Shown in pieces: positions 1 to 8,973 of a DNA stretch of 64,000 nt; within the stretch, counting starts at the first letter, position 1; each line of letters begins with the position of its first letter. A model generated the notes under the pieces. That model made no database searches. It saw nothing but the letters and a program-made list of their open reading frames with translations, and was not told the origin of the DNA. The position numbers were made by a program, and so were the translations under genes. This stretch comes from Colwellia sp. (GTDB taxonomy: Bacteria > Pseudomonadota > Gammaproteobacteria > Enterobacterales > Alteromonadaceae): the NCBI GenBank assembly GCA_013215385.1, contig JABSOY010000007.1, forward strand, positions 310,001 through 374,000, given 5' to 3'.

Positions 1-2043
1 CAACAAAAGGCTTTTGAAAAGCGTGTTGATTATGCCCAAATCGTTTATGGTATTTTTATTGGTATCATTTTATTAATGACAACCTACAACTTGGTTTTAT
101 ATTTTGCGATTAAAGACAAAGTTTACCTAGTCTACATAGGTTACTTACTGTCTGCTTTCATTGTGTTAGCTGGCTTGACAGGTTACGGTTATTTAATTTT
201 TTCTAAACAAGTTCAATATCTGATCCATGAATATTTACTTTTCATAGATTATTTTTTAATCTTTTTCTTATTATTATTCTCGCTCTACTTTCTCCGCTAT
301 GACCAAGTTAAAAATACTATTTATAAGATAGGCATAACATCCAGCATATTATTAATGGCCGTTGCTTTGTTTTCTTTAAGTCTTGATCAAATAACACAAA
401 CGAAGCTTTTCTTCTCTATTCAGCCGGCTTTTTATTTATTTTCGCTGTTTATTATTTTCAGGCGTCTTTCAAAAGACTTTGCTTGGGCCCGATTTTATTT
501 TATTTCTTGGTTACCTTTTCTCGCGGGTGCAGCTATACAACCACTTGTTTTACTGAATTATGTTGATTCAACATTTCTAACGAGAAATGCTTTCTTATTT
601 GCAGTGATGATAGAAGTTACGTTTATGGCTTTTGCTTTAGCTGAACGTATGCGGAGAAATGATCAAGACAGAATTCATGACATCAGTTATCACCCGTTAA
701 CTAAACTACCTCGTAAATTAGTGTTAGAAAGCACCATGAATAACCTACAGCTATTAGGTGAACATAACTTTAGTGTTATGGTGATTAAACCTGAACATAT
801 CGAAAAAATTTCATTATATATTGACGATAAGACCAGTGCTGCCCTATTTACACGATTAAGTCAGCGTTTAGATTCGTTATTCATTTATAATGATGCCATT
901 GTGCCGTTAACGCCGAACAATGAAAAAATTTGTTTCTTAGAGAACAATTGCTTAGCAATCATTATTAATAAAAAAACCAATCAGCAAAACCTGTCAGTAT
1001 TAGTAAAGTCGATCCAACAGTTAGTTGCGGAAACGTTTCAAATTAATGAATTAAAACTGCCTCTTTCTGCTGTTATTGGTATTGCGAACTACCCCGAGCA
1101 TGGCAGTGCAAACTATCTGCTAATAAACAATGCGCTGTTAGCGACTAACGATGCCCAAAATATTTATGGCCGTTGGGGATATTACCAAAGTGAAAAATCA
1201 GAACAAGCGAACCATTTATTAATGCTTGCCGCTGATCTTAAAGAAGCCATTGAACAAAATTTATTAGAAATATATCATCAACCGCAAATAGATTTAAAAA
1301 CCTTACGGGTATGTAGTAGTGAGTGTCTAATACGTTGGGATCATAAATCAGAAGGTTATATTTCACCTGTGCTTTTCATTCCTCTTGCTGAAGATCTTGG
1401 CTTAATTAATCAATTAACGCTATGGGTTATTAAACGTTCGTTAGCACAACATCAACAGATATTAACTGACAATAAATATAATCATATGGTATCAATTAAT
1501 ATCAGTGGTAAAGACATCGCTGACGAGCATTTCTTTAATAAAGCATTAGCCATTATTGAAGAAAGCGGAATACCTGCTGAAAAAATAATTTTTGAATTAA
1601 CCGAGTCAGCTTCGATCACTCACAATCAACAGTCGCTTGACTTAATTAAAAAATTTAGCGAATTAGGCTTTACCATTAGTATTGATGACTTTGGTACAGG
1701 CTATTCATCTATGGAGCAAATTAGTCACTTACCTTTTCAAGAACTTAAAGTTGATAGACAATTTGTTGAAAATGTTAATGATGATCACAAGCGTAAAACG
1801 ATTGCTGAAGCCACGGTAAAAATGGCAAAAGGTTTAGGGTTAGAAGTTGTTGCTGAAGGCATAAATAGTCAAGAAGATGAAGACACGCTGCGCAGTTTTG
1901 GTTGCGATATTGGTCAAGGTTATTATTATGCTAAACCTATGCCTATTGAAAGTTATCTTAAGTGGCTCGAAAAACAAAACAATGGCCGAACACAGAAACG
2001 TGTCGACCTTGAAGGTGAGTTTATCCCCGCAGAAAAAGTCTAA
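1..2043 (+). CDS. 7TM membrane protein with degenerate GGDEF and active-looking EAL domain (5' truncated)
   Basis: The reading frame is open from the first base, so the gene starts upstream of the window; the first ATG at 76 is internal. The visible N-terminus holds several hydrophobic helices to about residue 215 that resemble the 7TMR-DISM sensory module, followed by a GGDEF-like region and an EAL domain. In the GGDEF region the signature is replaced by FLENN, so cyclase activity is unlikely. The EAL domain keeps ECLIR (EAL position), the NIS motif, FELTES, DDFGTGYSS, LKVDR and VVAEG, which are the metal-binding and catalytic positions of c-di-GMP phosphodiesterases. The likely role is an inner-membrane enzyme that hydrolyses c-di-GMP in response to a ligand or partner. 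The missing periplasmic domain hides the signal. It converges on the ABC transporter genes, overlapping the next gene by 4 bases at the 3' ends. Confidence 0.88.
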   Translation, partial: QQKAFEKRVDYAQIVYGIFIGIILLMTTYNLVLYFAIKDKVYLVYIGYLLSAFIVLAGLTGYGYLIFSKQVQYLIHEYLLFIDYFLIFFLLLFSLYFLRYDQVKNTIYKIGITSSILLMAVALFSLSLDQITQTKLFFSIQPAFYLFSLFIIFRRLSKDFAWARFYFISWLPFLAGAAIQPLVLLNYVDSTFLTRNAFLFAVMIEVTFMAFALAERMRRNDQDRIHDISYHPLTKLPRKLVLESTMNNLQLLGEHNFSVMVIKPEHIEKISLYIDDKTSAALFTRLSQRLDSLFIYNDAIVPLTPNNEKICFLENNCLAIIINKKTNQQNLSVLVKSIQQLVAETFQINELKLPLSAVIGIANYPEHGSANYLLINNALLATNDAQNIYGRWGYYQSEKSEQANHLLMLAADLKEAIEQNLLEIYHQPQIDLKTLRVCSSECLIRWDHKSEGYISPVLFIPLAEDLGLINQLTLWVIKRSLAQHQQILTDNKYNHMVSINISGKDIADEHFFNKALAIIEESGIPAEKIIFELTESASITHNQQSLDLIKKFSELGFTISIDDFGTGYSSMEQISHLPFQELKVDRQFVENVNDDHKRKTIAEATVKMAKGLGLEVVAEGINSQEDEDTLRSFGCDIGQGYYYAKPMPIESYLKWLEKQNNGRTQKRVDLEGEFIPAEKV

Positions 2044-2963
2044 AACAGTTGGTTTTCTAACGTTTTACCATTGGTTAATTGTGAGTATTGCCATTTTTGC
2101 TGATGACAAAGTTGTAATATTTGTAAGTCGATTGGAGGCTCGTCTGTTTGAGTTATAGCACTGGTGATCAAGAATTCATTACTTTGGGTTTGTTTGACAC
2201 TCACAACGCTAGAGACATTCTGAACTAACTCCAAAAAGTTATCATACGACTGCTTCATTCTTAATGTTATATACTGTTGAGAGTCTTCACTTTGTAAGTT
2301 TTGATGCTGCTGTAACTGTCCTTTTTCCAGATATAACACTTGGCTACATAAGCGTTCGAGCTCACTTAAATCATGAGAACTTAAAATAAAAGTAATATCT
2401 GATGATAACGAAGCAACAAGCTCACGTACTTCTCTAGCATTTATGGGGTCAAGACCCGCAGTTGCTTCATCTAACATAACAATTTCTGGTGAGCCAATTA
2501 ATGTTTGTGCTATCGCAACCCGTTTACGCATACCATGAGATAACTCGTTGGGTTTTGCTTGTAAAGTATCAGACAAGCCCACTAAGTCTAAAGTACGCTC
2601 GGCTTCTTTTATCGCATCTTTACGGGTAAAACCTTGTAACTGAGCATAGAACTTAAGTTGATGGCTTATGGTAAAACGAGGGTCAAACTGTGCATCTTGT
2701 GGCAATGCAGCTAAGCGACCAAATAGCTTCTCATTGCCGGCTTTTACCCCTGCAATTGAAATACTACCGCTACTAGGCAATAAATAACCACAAAGTAAAC
2801 TAAATAATGTTGTTTTTCCTGCACCGTTTGGCCCTACTAAGGCAATGGGCTGTCCTTTGTCTAACGAGAAAGAAATATTATTAAGTGCTAGGTGATCACC
2901 AAATGATTTTGAAAGGTTTTCAACATGAATTAACGAGCTAGAATTTTGTGGAGTAAAATTCAT
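2040..2963 (-). CDS. ABC transporter ATP-binding protein (NosF/CcmA-like)
   Basis: This is an ABC ATPase of 307 residues. Walker A is GPNGAGKTT near residue 44, the signature is LSHGMRKRVAIAQ, Walker B is IVMLDEATAGLDP, and the switch histidine lies in LSSHDLSELE. The N-terminal ABC domain is followed by about 80 residues of accessory tail. It resembles the ATPases of ABC-2 exporters such as NosF. Its start codon overlaps the stop of the upstream permease gene as ATGA, so the two are translationally coupled and almost certainly form one transporter. No nosD, nosL or nosZ is visible, so the substrate is unknown. Confidence 0.9.
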   Translation of the reverse strand: MNFTPQNSSSLIHVENLSKSFGDHLALNNISFSLDKGQPIALVGPNGAGKTTLFSLLCGYLLPSSGSISIAGVKAGNEKLFGRLAALPQDAQFDPRFTISHQLKFYAQLQGFTRKDAIKEAERTLDLVGLSDTLQAKPNELSHGMRKRVAIAQTLIGSPEIVMLDEATAGLDPINAREVRELVASLSSDITFILSSHDLSELERLCSQVLYLEKGQLQQHQNLQSEDSQQYITLRMKQSYDNFLELVQNVSSVVSVKQTQSNEFLITSAITQTDEPPIDLQILQLCHQQKWQYSQLTNGKTLENQLF

Positions 2964-3772
2964 AATGACGCCCTCTTTAATAATTTATCTGCTGCAAATA
3001 ATAGAATCACACTTTGTACTAAAGGTATAAGGTAATGCATAAAATCAAGATTCTGTAATGAAACTACGCGACTGATTTGTGTCCCAGGAAAAATATAATT
3101 AAGAAATTCGCCACTATTAAATTGCAACTGAATATAACCTATAAGTAAGGCGCCCACAGTATAAAATAAGATGCTCATCACAATGCTCATTTTAGCGGAA
3201 GATAATAGACTATTTAAAAATGACATTAAGGCGATAAAGGGTGTGATGATAATGATCAGTTCTAAAAAGAGTACCGCCGCCTGCTTTATTGAAGGGATAA
3301 ATAAAGCAGCCTCTCGCATTGTGGCCAGTACAACACATGCCACTAAAGTTAAAAAAATCAAAATCGCAATAATAATAAATTGTCCTAAAAATCGGCCAAG
3401 TAATATTTCACTGCGTGTTGCGCGTAAAGTAATAAATCTAAGCGTGCCACGCGCTTTATCTGAGCAGGTCTGATCGCTAGCCGCAAACAAAGTAAACAGC
3501 GGAAAAGAATAAACGGCAACCAGCCAATATATAGAAAACTCAGCGACCGGCCATTCAAGTAAGGCACTTAAACCTAGCGCACCAAACAAAGTAGTAGCGA
3601 CCATTTTAAAGCCATCAGAAAAAATAATTTCTGTTGCAGAACTGATCATATAATACAGAAGAACAAACCAAACTGCACAAAACGTAGCTAAAGCAATTAA
3701 GCCATTTTTAGTTTTAAAAATACGAATAAGTTCGAATTGAGTGAGAATAGATAACCGCTGAATATTTATCAA
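2960..3772 (-). CDS. ABC-2 type permease, partner of the adjacent ATPase
   Basis: The protein has 270 residues and about six hydrophobic segments. The cytoplasmic stretch with KARGTLRFITLRATRSEILLG is typical of ABC-2 permeases of the NosY/YhaP kind, which export small molecules or act on membrane and envelope components. It is the first gene of a two-gene leftward operon and ends in the ATGA that starts the ATPase. It is divergent from the AdoMetDC gene, and only about 100 bases separate the two probable starts, so their promoters must overlap. The substrate cannot be read from sequence. Confidence 0.85.
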   Translation of the reverse strand: MINIQRLSILTQFELIRIFKTKNGLIALATFCAVWFVLLYYMISSATEIIFSDGFKMVATTLFGALGLSALLEWPVAEFSIYWLVAVYSFPLFTLFAASDQTCSDKARGTLRFITLRATRSEILLGRFLGQFIIIAILIFLTLVACVVLATMREAALFIPSIKQAAVLFLELIIIITPFIALMSFLNSLLSSAKMSIVMSILFYTVGALLIGYIQLQFNSGEFLNYIFPGTQISRVVSLQNLDFMHYLIPLVQSVILLFAADKLLKRASL

Positions 3773-3874
3773 ATGTAAGCCTAGTTGTTATTTTTTCAAT
3801 ACCTTAGTCCGAGAATGAATAAATTGCGAGTGTTATTTTACCTTAAACAGGTACAATATCACTTGAAGATATCA

Positions 3875-4858
3875 ATGATGAAAAAGGATGACGGGTTGTT
3901 TTTTGAAGGTTCAGAAAAAAAAGCGCAAATAATCATTAATGCAGAGAAACTGTCTTTATTAACTGACATTGATAATAATTTTTGGGAAGCACTGGTTAAG
4001 AGCTGTGGCGCAAAAATACTGTCGAGCATGACTAATAACAGCTGCAAAGCCTTGTTATTATCTGAGTCTAGTTTATTTATTTGGCATCATAAATTACTGA
4101 TCATTACCTGTGGCACATCACAACTAGTTAAAGCTATTGAGTTTTTCATTGATAGTTACCCTATTAATACTATTAAGCAGATATCATACCAGCGCAAAAA
4201 CGAATACTTTTCTCATGCCCAGCCAAGTTGTTTTTCGCAAGATGTAAAAACGTTACGGCAATATATCTCAGGTAAGGCTTATCGTTTTGGCGACTTAGAT
4301 TCACATCACAATTACCTGTTTCACCAAGACAATAACTATCAAACTAACATTAACGATAAAAGTTATGAGATTGTTGCTTACCATATTAGTGAAGCCGCCA
4401 GTAAAATATTGACCGATACTAACTTAACCGCGTTAAATATACGCAATATGTTTAATATTGATAAGTTGTTTGCTCACTTCGATATCGATGATCATGTATT
4501 CCACCCATTTGGCTATTCCCTTAATGGTATTCATAATGAGCAATTTTTTACCATTCATATTACGCCACAAGCAGAGAGTAGTTATATCAGTATTAGTGCG
4601 AACTTTGATCTTATCAGCTTATTACCGCACTTAATCACCATATTAGCGCCAACCACTATTGATATTTTAACGAGTAATGAATTAAATTTTGAAGAGAAAA
4701 TAAAAAACAAATTACCCAAGCAATTTATTTGTACAAGTTTAGTTAAAGCGTCATTGAGTATTGGAGAAAAAATTGTATTTTCAAGTTATTCCCAAAACAC
4801 TCGACACAGTTGTGATGCAATAAATTTGAAGATGTACAATGAAGTTCATAGTTTGTAG
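3875..4858 (+). CDS. Eukaryotic-class S-adenosylmethionine decarboxylase proenzyme
   Basis: AdoMetDC makes decarboxylated AdoMet, the aminopropyl donor for spermidine synthesis. Most bacteria have the short SpeD class; this protein follows the plan of eukaryotic AMD1. Visible matches are FFEGSEK (human FFEGTEK, catalytic Glu8 and Glu11), LSESS (human Glu67-Ser68, the self-cleavage site that makes the pyruvoyl group), TCGT (Cys82), GYSLNG (Ser229) and TIHITP (His243). The length from ATG 3875 is 327 residues against 334 in human. I chose this start because FFEG then sits near the N-terminus as in the family; the frame is open from an upstream ATG at 3785. Oddities are Gln where human has Glu247, a substrate-ribose contact, Phe in place of Cys226, and no clear match to the putrescine-site Asp174. 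No speE is nearby. Function inferred; family assignment is firm. Confidence 0.88.
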   Translation: MMKKDDGLFFEGSEKKAQIIINAEKLSLLTDIDNNFWEALVKSCGAKILSSMTNNSCKALLLSESSLFIWHHKLLIITCGTSQLVKAIEFFIDSYPINTIKQISYQRKNEYFSHAQPSCFSQDVKTLRQYISGKAYRFGDLDSHHNYLFHQDNNYQTNINDKSYEIVAYHISEAASKILTDTNLTALNIRNMFNIDKLFAHFDIDDHVFHPFGYSLNGIHNEQFFTIHITPQAESSYISISANFDLISLLPHLITILAPTTIDILTSNELNFEEKIKNKLPKQFICTSLVKASLSIGEKIVFSSYSQNTRHSCDAINLKMYNEVHSL

Positions 4859-4900
4859 TTGCTGGTATTTCAAACGACTTATTGTTGAAATTCTGATAAT

Positions 4901-4941
4901 AAAAAACCAATCACTGTCAATAAAACACTTGATTGGTTTTT
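4901..4941. terminator. Bidirectional rho-independent terminator
   Basis: The inverted repeat AAAAACCAATCA / TGATTGGTTTTT encloses a 16-base loop. It has an A-run on the left and a T-run on the right, so it can stop both the rightward AdoMetDC transcript and the leftward aroG transcript. Confidence 0.85.
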
Positions 4942-4961
4942 ATATAAATTAAAAGGGTAAG

Positions 4962-6014
4962 CTATTTTCGACGAGTTATTACCGCATCACTAAGTTGTGC
5001 TAATAAATTCTCGGTATCAGCCCAGCCAATACAGGCATCAGTAATACTTTGCCCATAGGTTTCGACTTTGCCATCAATTAGATCCTGGCGCCCTTCAACT
5101 AAGTGACTCTCTACCATGACGCCAAAAATATTTTCATTACCACTACTAATTTGCTGACAAACATCTTCGCAAACTAACATTTGGTTCTCGAATTTTTTAC
5201 TACTGTTAGCATGACTAAAATCGATCATTATCTTGGTATTAAGTGATGATTTATTTAACTGTTCGGTAACCGTTTGCACACTGTCAGCATCAAAATTAGT
5301 TGTTTTACCGCCACGTAAAATAATATGACAGTCTTTATTACCTGTTGTTTGAACTATCGCAGAATGTCCATACTTAGTAACCGATAAAAAGTGATGTGAA
5401 GCACTCGCCGCGCCAATAGCATCTATTGCCACTTTGATGGTGCCATCTGTGCCGTTTTTAAAACCAACCGGGCAAGACAAACCTGAAGCTAATTCACGGT
5501 GAACTTGGCTTTCTGTGGTACGAGCACCAATGGCTCCCCAACACATAAAGTCAGCCATATATTGTGGGGTGATCATATCTAAAAACTCACCCGCTGTTGG
5601 CATACCCATATCGTTTAAATCAAGTAATAACTTGCGGCCAATACGTAGGCCGTCATTTAATTTAAAACTGTTATCCATGTAAGGGTCGTTGATAAGACCT
5701 TTCCAACCGACGGTTGTACGCGGTTTTTCAAAATAAACACGCATAACAATTTCAAGAGTATCTTTATATTTTTCACGAAGCTTTACCAAACGCTGACCAT
5801 ATTCTAGTGCTGCATCTACATCATGAATTGAACACGGGCCAATAACCACGAGTAAGCGATCATCTTGGTGATTAAATATTTTGCTAATGGCTGTGCGCGC
5901 TGCAAATACCGACTTAGACGCTTCTTGGGAAGCAGGAAATCGCTCAATAAGGGCGATTGGAGGTAATAATTCTTTAATTTTACTAATACGAACGTCGTCG
6001 GTTTGGTAGAACAT
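4962..6014 (-). CDS. aroG: 3-deoxy-7-phosphoheptulonate synthase (DAHP synthase), AroG type
   Basis: This enzyme condenses phosphoenolpyruvate with erythrose 4-phosphate, the first step of the shikimate pathway. It has 350 residues, the same as E. coli AroG, and is nearly collinear with it. Recognisable blocks are VVIGPCSIHD, MRVYFEKPRTTVGWKG, GARTTESQVHRELASG, PVGFKNGTDG, FSVTKYGHSA-type strand and DFSHANSSK, which contain the metal-binding Cys, His, Glu and Asp and the PEP-binding Arg and Lys. It is a single gene between a bidirectional terminator and a 500-base upstream region. Which aromatic amino acid inhibits it cannot be settled by eye, though the N-terminus (MFYQTDDVRI) is most like the Phe-sensitive form. 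Confidence 0.95.
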   Translation of the reverse strand: MFYQTDDVRISKIKELLPPIALIERFPASQEASKSVFAARTAISKIFNHQDDRLLVVIGPCSIHDVDAALEYGQRLVKLREKYKDTLEIVMRVYFEKPRTTVGWKGLINDPYMDNSFKLNDGLRIGRKLLLDLNDMGMPTAGEFLDMITPQYMADFMCWGAIGARTTESQVHRELASGLSCPVGFKNGTDGTIKVAIDAIGAASASHHFLSVTKYGHSAIVQTTGNKDCHIILRGGKTTNFDADSVQTVTEQLNKSSLNTKIMIDFSHANSSKKFENQMLVCEDVCQQISSGNENIFGVMVESHLVEGRQDLIDGKVETYGQSITDACIGWADTENLLAQLSDAVITRRK

Positions 6015-6514
6015 AGTCTTTTCTCTATTTACTGCTAATACTAAAGATGCCTAATTGTTTAACAATCATTGCACACTTTACTATTTCATTACTTTCATTG
6101 TTATGTCTAGCTCGAAGACTAGACTCCTAGATGGTTAACCCTCTGACAATTTAACAGTGTTATTCTCACAATACCAACATAAAGTGTACTAAAACGCAGA
6201 TAAATAAAAAGTTTGTTAGGCTGAAAGTTTTCACCTTCTATTTTATCCTTATATTCAAGCTGGCAAAGCAATGGCTAGGTCGTATACCAAAGCAATTTCG
6301 TCCTCTTTGTCTTACCAGAGTACAAATTCTATGAATAAGCTACCTGATACCTGATACCTGATATTTCGTTACCCAACTTTTTTCGATGGAATAAATGTAA
6401 TAACAAACACATAAATATGGTCGTTCATACAAGATCATCATTGAATTAATCAAAACATCCCATATATACTAGGTAATAATTATTTTCATTAAGTAAAACG
6501 GGCTTTATTCCAGC
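6015..6514. other. Gene-poor region upstream of aroG
   Basis: These 500 bases hold no convincing gene. They include a hairpin on the aroG leader side (GTCTAG at 6105-6110 and CTAGAC at 6119-6124, 8-base loop, no T-run) and a triple TACCTGA repeat at 6341-6361. The aroG promoter should lie in the first 150 bases and that of the small secreted-protein gene in the last 80. I could not identify a TyrR or TrpR operator with confidence. Confidence 0.6.
6341..6361. repeat. Three tandem copies of a 7-base unit
   Basis: TACCTGA occurs three times without interruption in noncoding DNA between aroG and the secreted-protein gene. The 7-base period would allow slipped-strand length changes. There is no reading frame around it, so any effect would be on spacing of regulatory DNA. 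Confidence 0.8.
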
Positions 6515-6946
6515 ATGTGGCGCAATGTAACGTTAGCATTTTTTTTATTTATATTAGCTCAAACGGCTAATGCTACGTCGAAGCTGAATTTTGATAATGA
6601 AACGTCAATTCAACCTAACCACCCCCTGCAAACTTCACCGACCAGCTTAGATTTTTCTTTCGCCAATTTAGATGACGACACCCCAGAAGAACACGCTAAT
6701 TTACCAAGATTAAACCGAGCTTGTTCCTCGTCATTCAGTAATGAAATACAATTAACCCCCAACTATCATCACGCTATAACATTTTTTGAAGTTAAGTTAA
6801 GTCCTGCCTTATTTAAAAATTTGACGAATCCAGGAATGCAAATACGCTGGTTCGAAAAAATAAGCCATCAATCTAACTCCTCCCGAATTTCGGGTTGGCA
6901 AGACAGCAACGCTTTATACGCATCTAACATTACCTACTACAGTTAA
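6515..6946 (+). CDS. Small secreted protein of unknown function
   Basis: I do not recognise this 143-residue protein. The N-terminus (MWRN, then a hydrophobic core ending in TANA-TS) is a clear Sec signal peptide with cleavage after about residue 21. The mature part is polar, begins with a low-complexity Asn/Pro/Thr-rich segment, has one cysteine, and ends in a region rich in aromatic residues (IRWFEK, GWQDSN). It lies 173 bases upstream of the secD paralog on the same strand, so it could be co-transcribed with it and even be a client of that SecDF, but this is only inference from position. No ribosome binding site is obvious before the ATG. Confidence 0.6.
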   Translation: MWRNVTLAFFLFILAQTANATSKLNFDNETSIQPNHPLQTSPTSLDFSFANLDDDTPEEHANLPRLNRACSSSFSNEIQLTPNYHHAITFFEVKLSPALFKNLTNPGMQIRWFEKISHQSNSSRISGWQDSNALYASNITYYS

Positions 6947-7119
6947 TTCCTGCATTTCCCTTAGTTAAAAGTTAGTAATAATTGTCGCTCACTCGCGATT
7001 AAATTATTCCTGAAACATTTTCCTTTTTCCAATACTGGTTTTATCCCAGTGACTTGTGGCCCTCGTTTATTTTTACTTAGGTAGATAACCGAATCAAGCG
7101 AGTTTTATGTAGAGATTTA

Positions 7120-8973
7120 ATGATGAACTCACCCAGAAAACCCCATAATAACCGTGCTAAATGGCGAAATATAATAATTTTACTTACCCTAGTTTTGCTT
7201 TTTATCAGTGCCCTGCCCAATTTATATAGTGATAAAGTCAAAATTGAACTAACGCCCATAAACATAAACACCCCAGCCATGACACTAGTACAACTTAAAA
7301 ATGTACTTGGCGATCATAAGCTTTCGATTGATGAAATTAGAATTTCAAAAGAAAGTTCCTCTATTTTACTTGCCAATAAAAGCGACGAAGTATCTCTGAA
7401 AAAGATACTCTTAAGCGAGTTTGAGCATAATTACTTAATAGATAGCGTTATTGAAAATAATACCCCAAGCTGGTTATCCGCATTATCAGCAAAGCCAATA
7501 AAATTGGGACTCGACTTAAGCGGCGGTGTACTATTTGTGCTTGATGTTGACACAAAGCAAGCCTTAACAGAGCGCTTGAAAAATATTGCAATAGATATAA
7601 AAAACATCGCGAGGGTAAATCATATCCGTGGCGTTAAGGTGATGCAAAGTACCACAGATGATGACGTGCAAAGTATGATGGTCAAGCTCCCTAATCTATC
7701 ACAACAACAAAAACAACAAAGCAAAATCTTATTTTCAGCAATAAAGAAAACTTATCCTGAACTTACTCAACAACAAAGTAATAATAATCAAGTAACCTTA
7801 AGCTACCCATCCCAACAAATCGTTAAGTTTCGTCAAGAAGCCATGCAGCAAACGCTTAAAACCATGCGCGGTAGAATAGAAGAACTGGGTATAACCGAAG
7901 CGGTGACAGTACAACAAGGTAAAAATAATATTCGCATAGAATTACCAGGGGTTCACGACCCTGAAGCAGCTAGACGCATTATTGGAGCAACAGCTACCCT
8001 GGATTTTTACCAGTTAGCAGAGAACTCAAATGCTAGCAGTATGTTTAGAATGCCAGATCAAAATGGCCGTAACTTAACGTTAAACAGTAAAGTTGTATTT
8101 TCTGGTAGTCATATTAAAAATGCCCGCGCCGGACAAGATGAAATGGGCATGCCTTTAGTCAACCTGACTTTAGATGCTATTGGCGGAGATAAAATGTCGG
8201 CATTTTCACGTCAAAATATAGGTAAGCCTATGGTGACGGTGTTTTCAGAATTTTATAGAAATGCCGATAACAAAACTGTAAAAAAGAGCAATGTTATTAA
8301 TGTGGCTACCATACAGCAACATTTGGGTGCTCAATTTAGTATTACCAATATGTCTAGCCAACAAGCTGCGCAAGACTTGTCATTATTATTGCGTGCCGGC
8401 TCACTCACTGCGCCAGTAACCATAGTAAAACAACGTACCATTGAAGCAACACTTGGGGAAACCAACATTGCTAATGGCATAAAAGCGCTGTGCGTAGGTA
8501 TTGCTTTCACCTTAATATTTATGGCACTTTGGTATCGTTCTTTAGGTGTTATAGCGAACATTGCTTTAGCCCTCAATTTGGTGAGTTTACTCGGGTTAAT
8601 GTCATTACTGCCAGGTGCTGTACTTACCCTGCCGGGGATTGCAGGCTTAGTATTAACCATAGGTATGGCCGTTGATACAAATGTTATTATTTTCGAGCGG
8701 ATAAAAGAAGAATTGAAACGCGGACGTACAGTGTTGTCGGCTATTGAGTCCGGTTACCAAAGTGCATTTTCAACCATTCTCGATGCGAACATCACCACTA
8801 TGATCACTGGCATTATTTTATATTCCATAGGTTATGGCCCGGTAAAAGGCTTTGCACTTATTTTGTGCCTTGGCATATTAACCAGTATGTTTACCGGTGT
8901 TTTTGTTTCAAAAGCACTGACCAATTTAACCTTCAGAACAAATACAACTCAATTATTAGGAGTTAAGCTATGA
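7120..8973 (+). CDS. secD: SecD-family preprotein translocase subunit (divergent paralog)
   Basis: SecD works with SecF at SecYEG, using the proton gradient to help pull proteins through the inner membrane. The protein has 617 residues, the normal length: TM1 at about 18-37, a large periplasmic P1 region to about residue 450, then five more helices. GLDLSGGVLFVL matches the family GLDLRGGVHFLL block but with Ser in place of Arg. The C-terminal block GLVLTIGMAVDTNVIIFERIKEE has the conserved membrane Asp needed for proton coupling. The gene overlaps secF by 4 bases (ATGA). It is not next to yajC, tgt or queA, which accompany the main secDF operon, so it is probably an additional, divergent copy; that needs the rest of the genome to confirm. 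Confidence 0.88.
   Translation: MMNSPRKPHNNRAKWRNIIILLTLVLLFISALPNLYSDKVKIELTPININTPAMTLVQLKNVLGDHKLSIDEIRISKESSSILLANKSDEVSLKKILLSEFEHNYLIDSVIENNTPSWLSALSAKPIKLGLDLSGGVLFVLDVDTKQALTERLKNIAIDIKNIARVNHIRGVKVMQSTTDDDVQSMMVKLPNLSQQQKQQSKILFSAIKKTYPELTQQQSNNNQVTLSYPSQQIVKFRQEAMQQTLKTMRGRIEELGITEAVTVQQGKNNIRIELPGVHDPEAARRIIGATATLDFYQLAENSNASSMFRMPDQNGRNLTLNSKVVFSGSHIKNARAGQDEMGMPLVNLTLDAIGGDKMSAFSRQNIGKPMVTVFSEFYRNADNKTVKKSNVINVATIQQHLGAQFSITNMSSQQAAQDLSLLLRAGSLTAPVTIVKQRTIEATLGETNIANGIKALCVGIAFTLIFMALWYRSLGVIANIALALNLVSLLGLMSLLPGAVLTLPGIAGLVLTIGMAVDTNVIIFERIKEELKRGRTVLSAIESGYQSAFSTILDANITTMITGIILYSIGYGPVKGFALILCLGILTSMFTGVFVSKALTNLTFRTNTTQLLGVKL

Noticed and set aside
2040-3772. Part of a nitrous-oxide reductase (nos) cluster because of NosF/NosY similarity
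   Set aside because: No nosZ, nosD, nosL or nosR is nearby, and ABC-2 exporters of this kind have many roles.
6283-6330. TATACCAA near 6288 as a third MITE end
   Set aside because: The match stops after eight bases and none of the internal MITE sequence follows.
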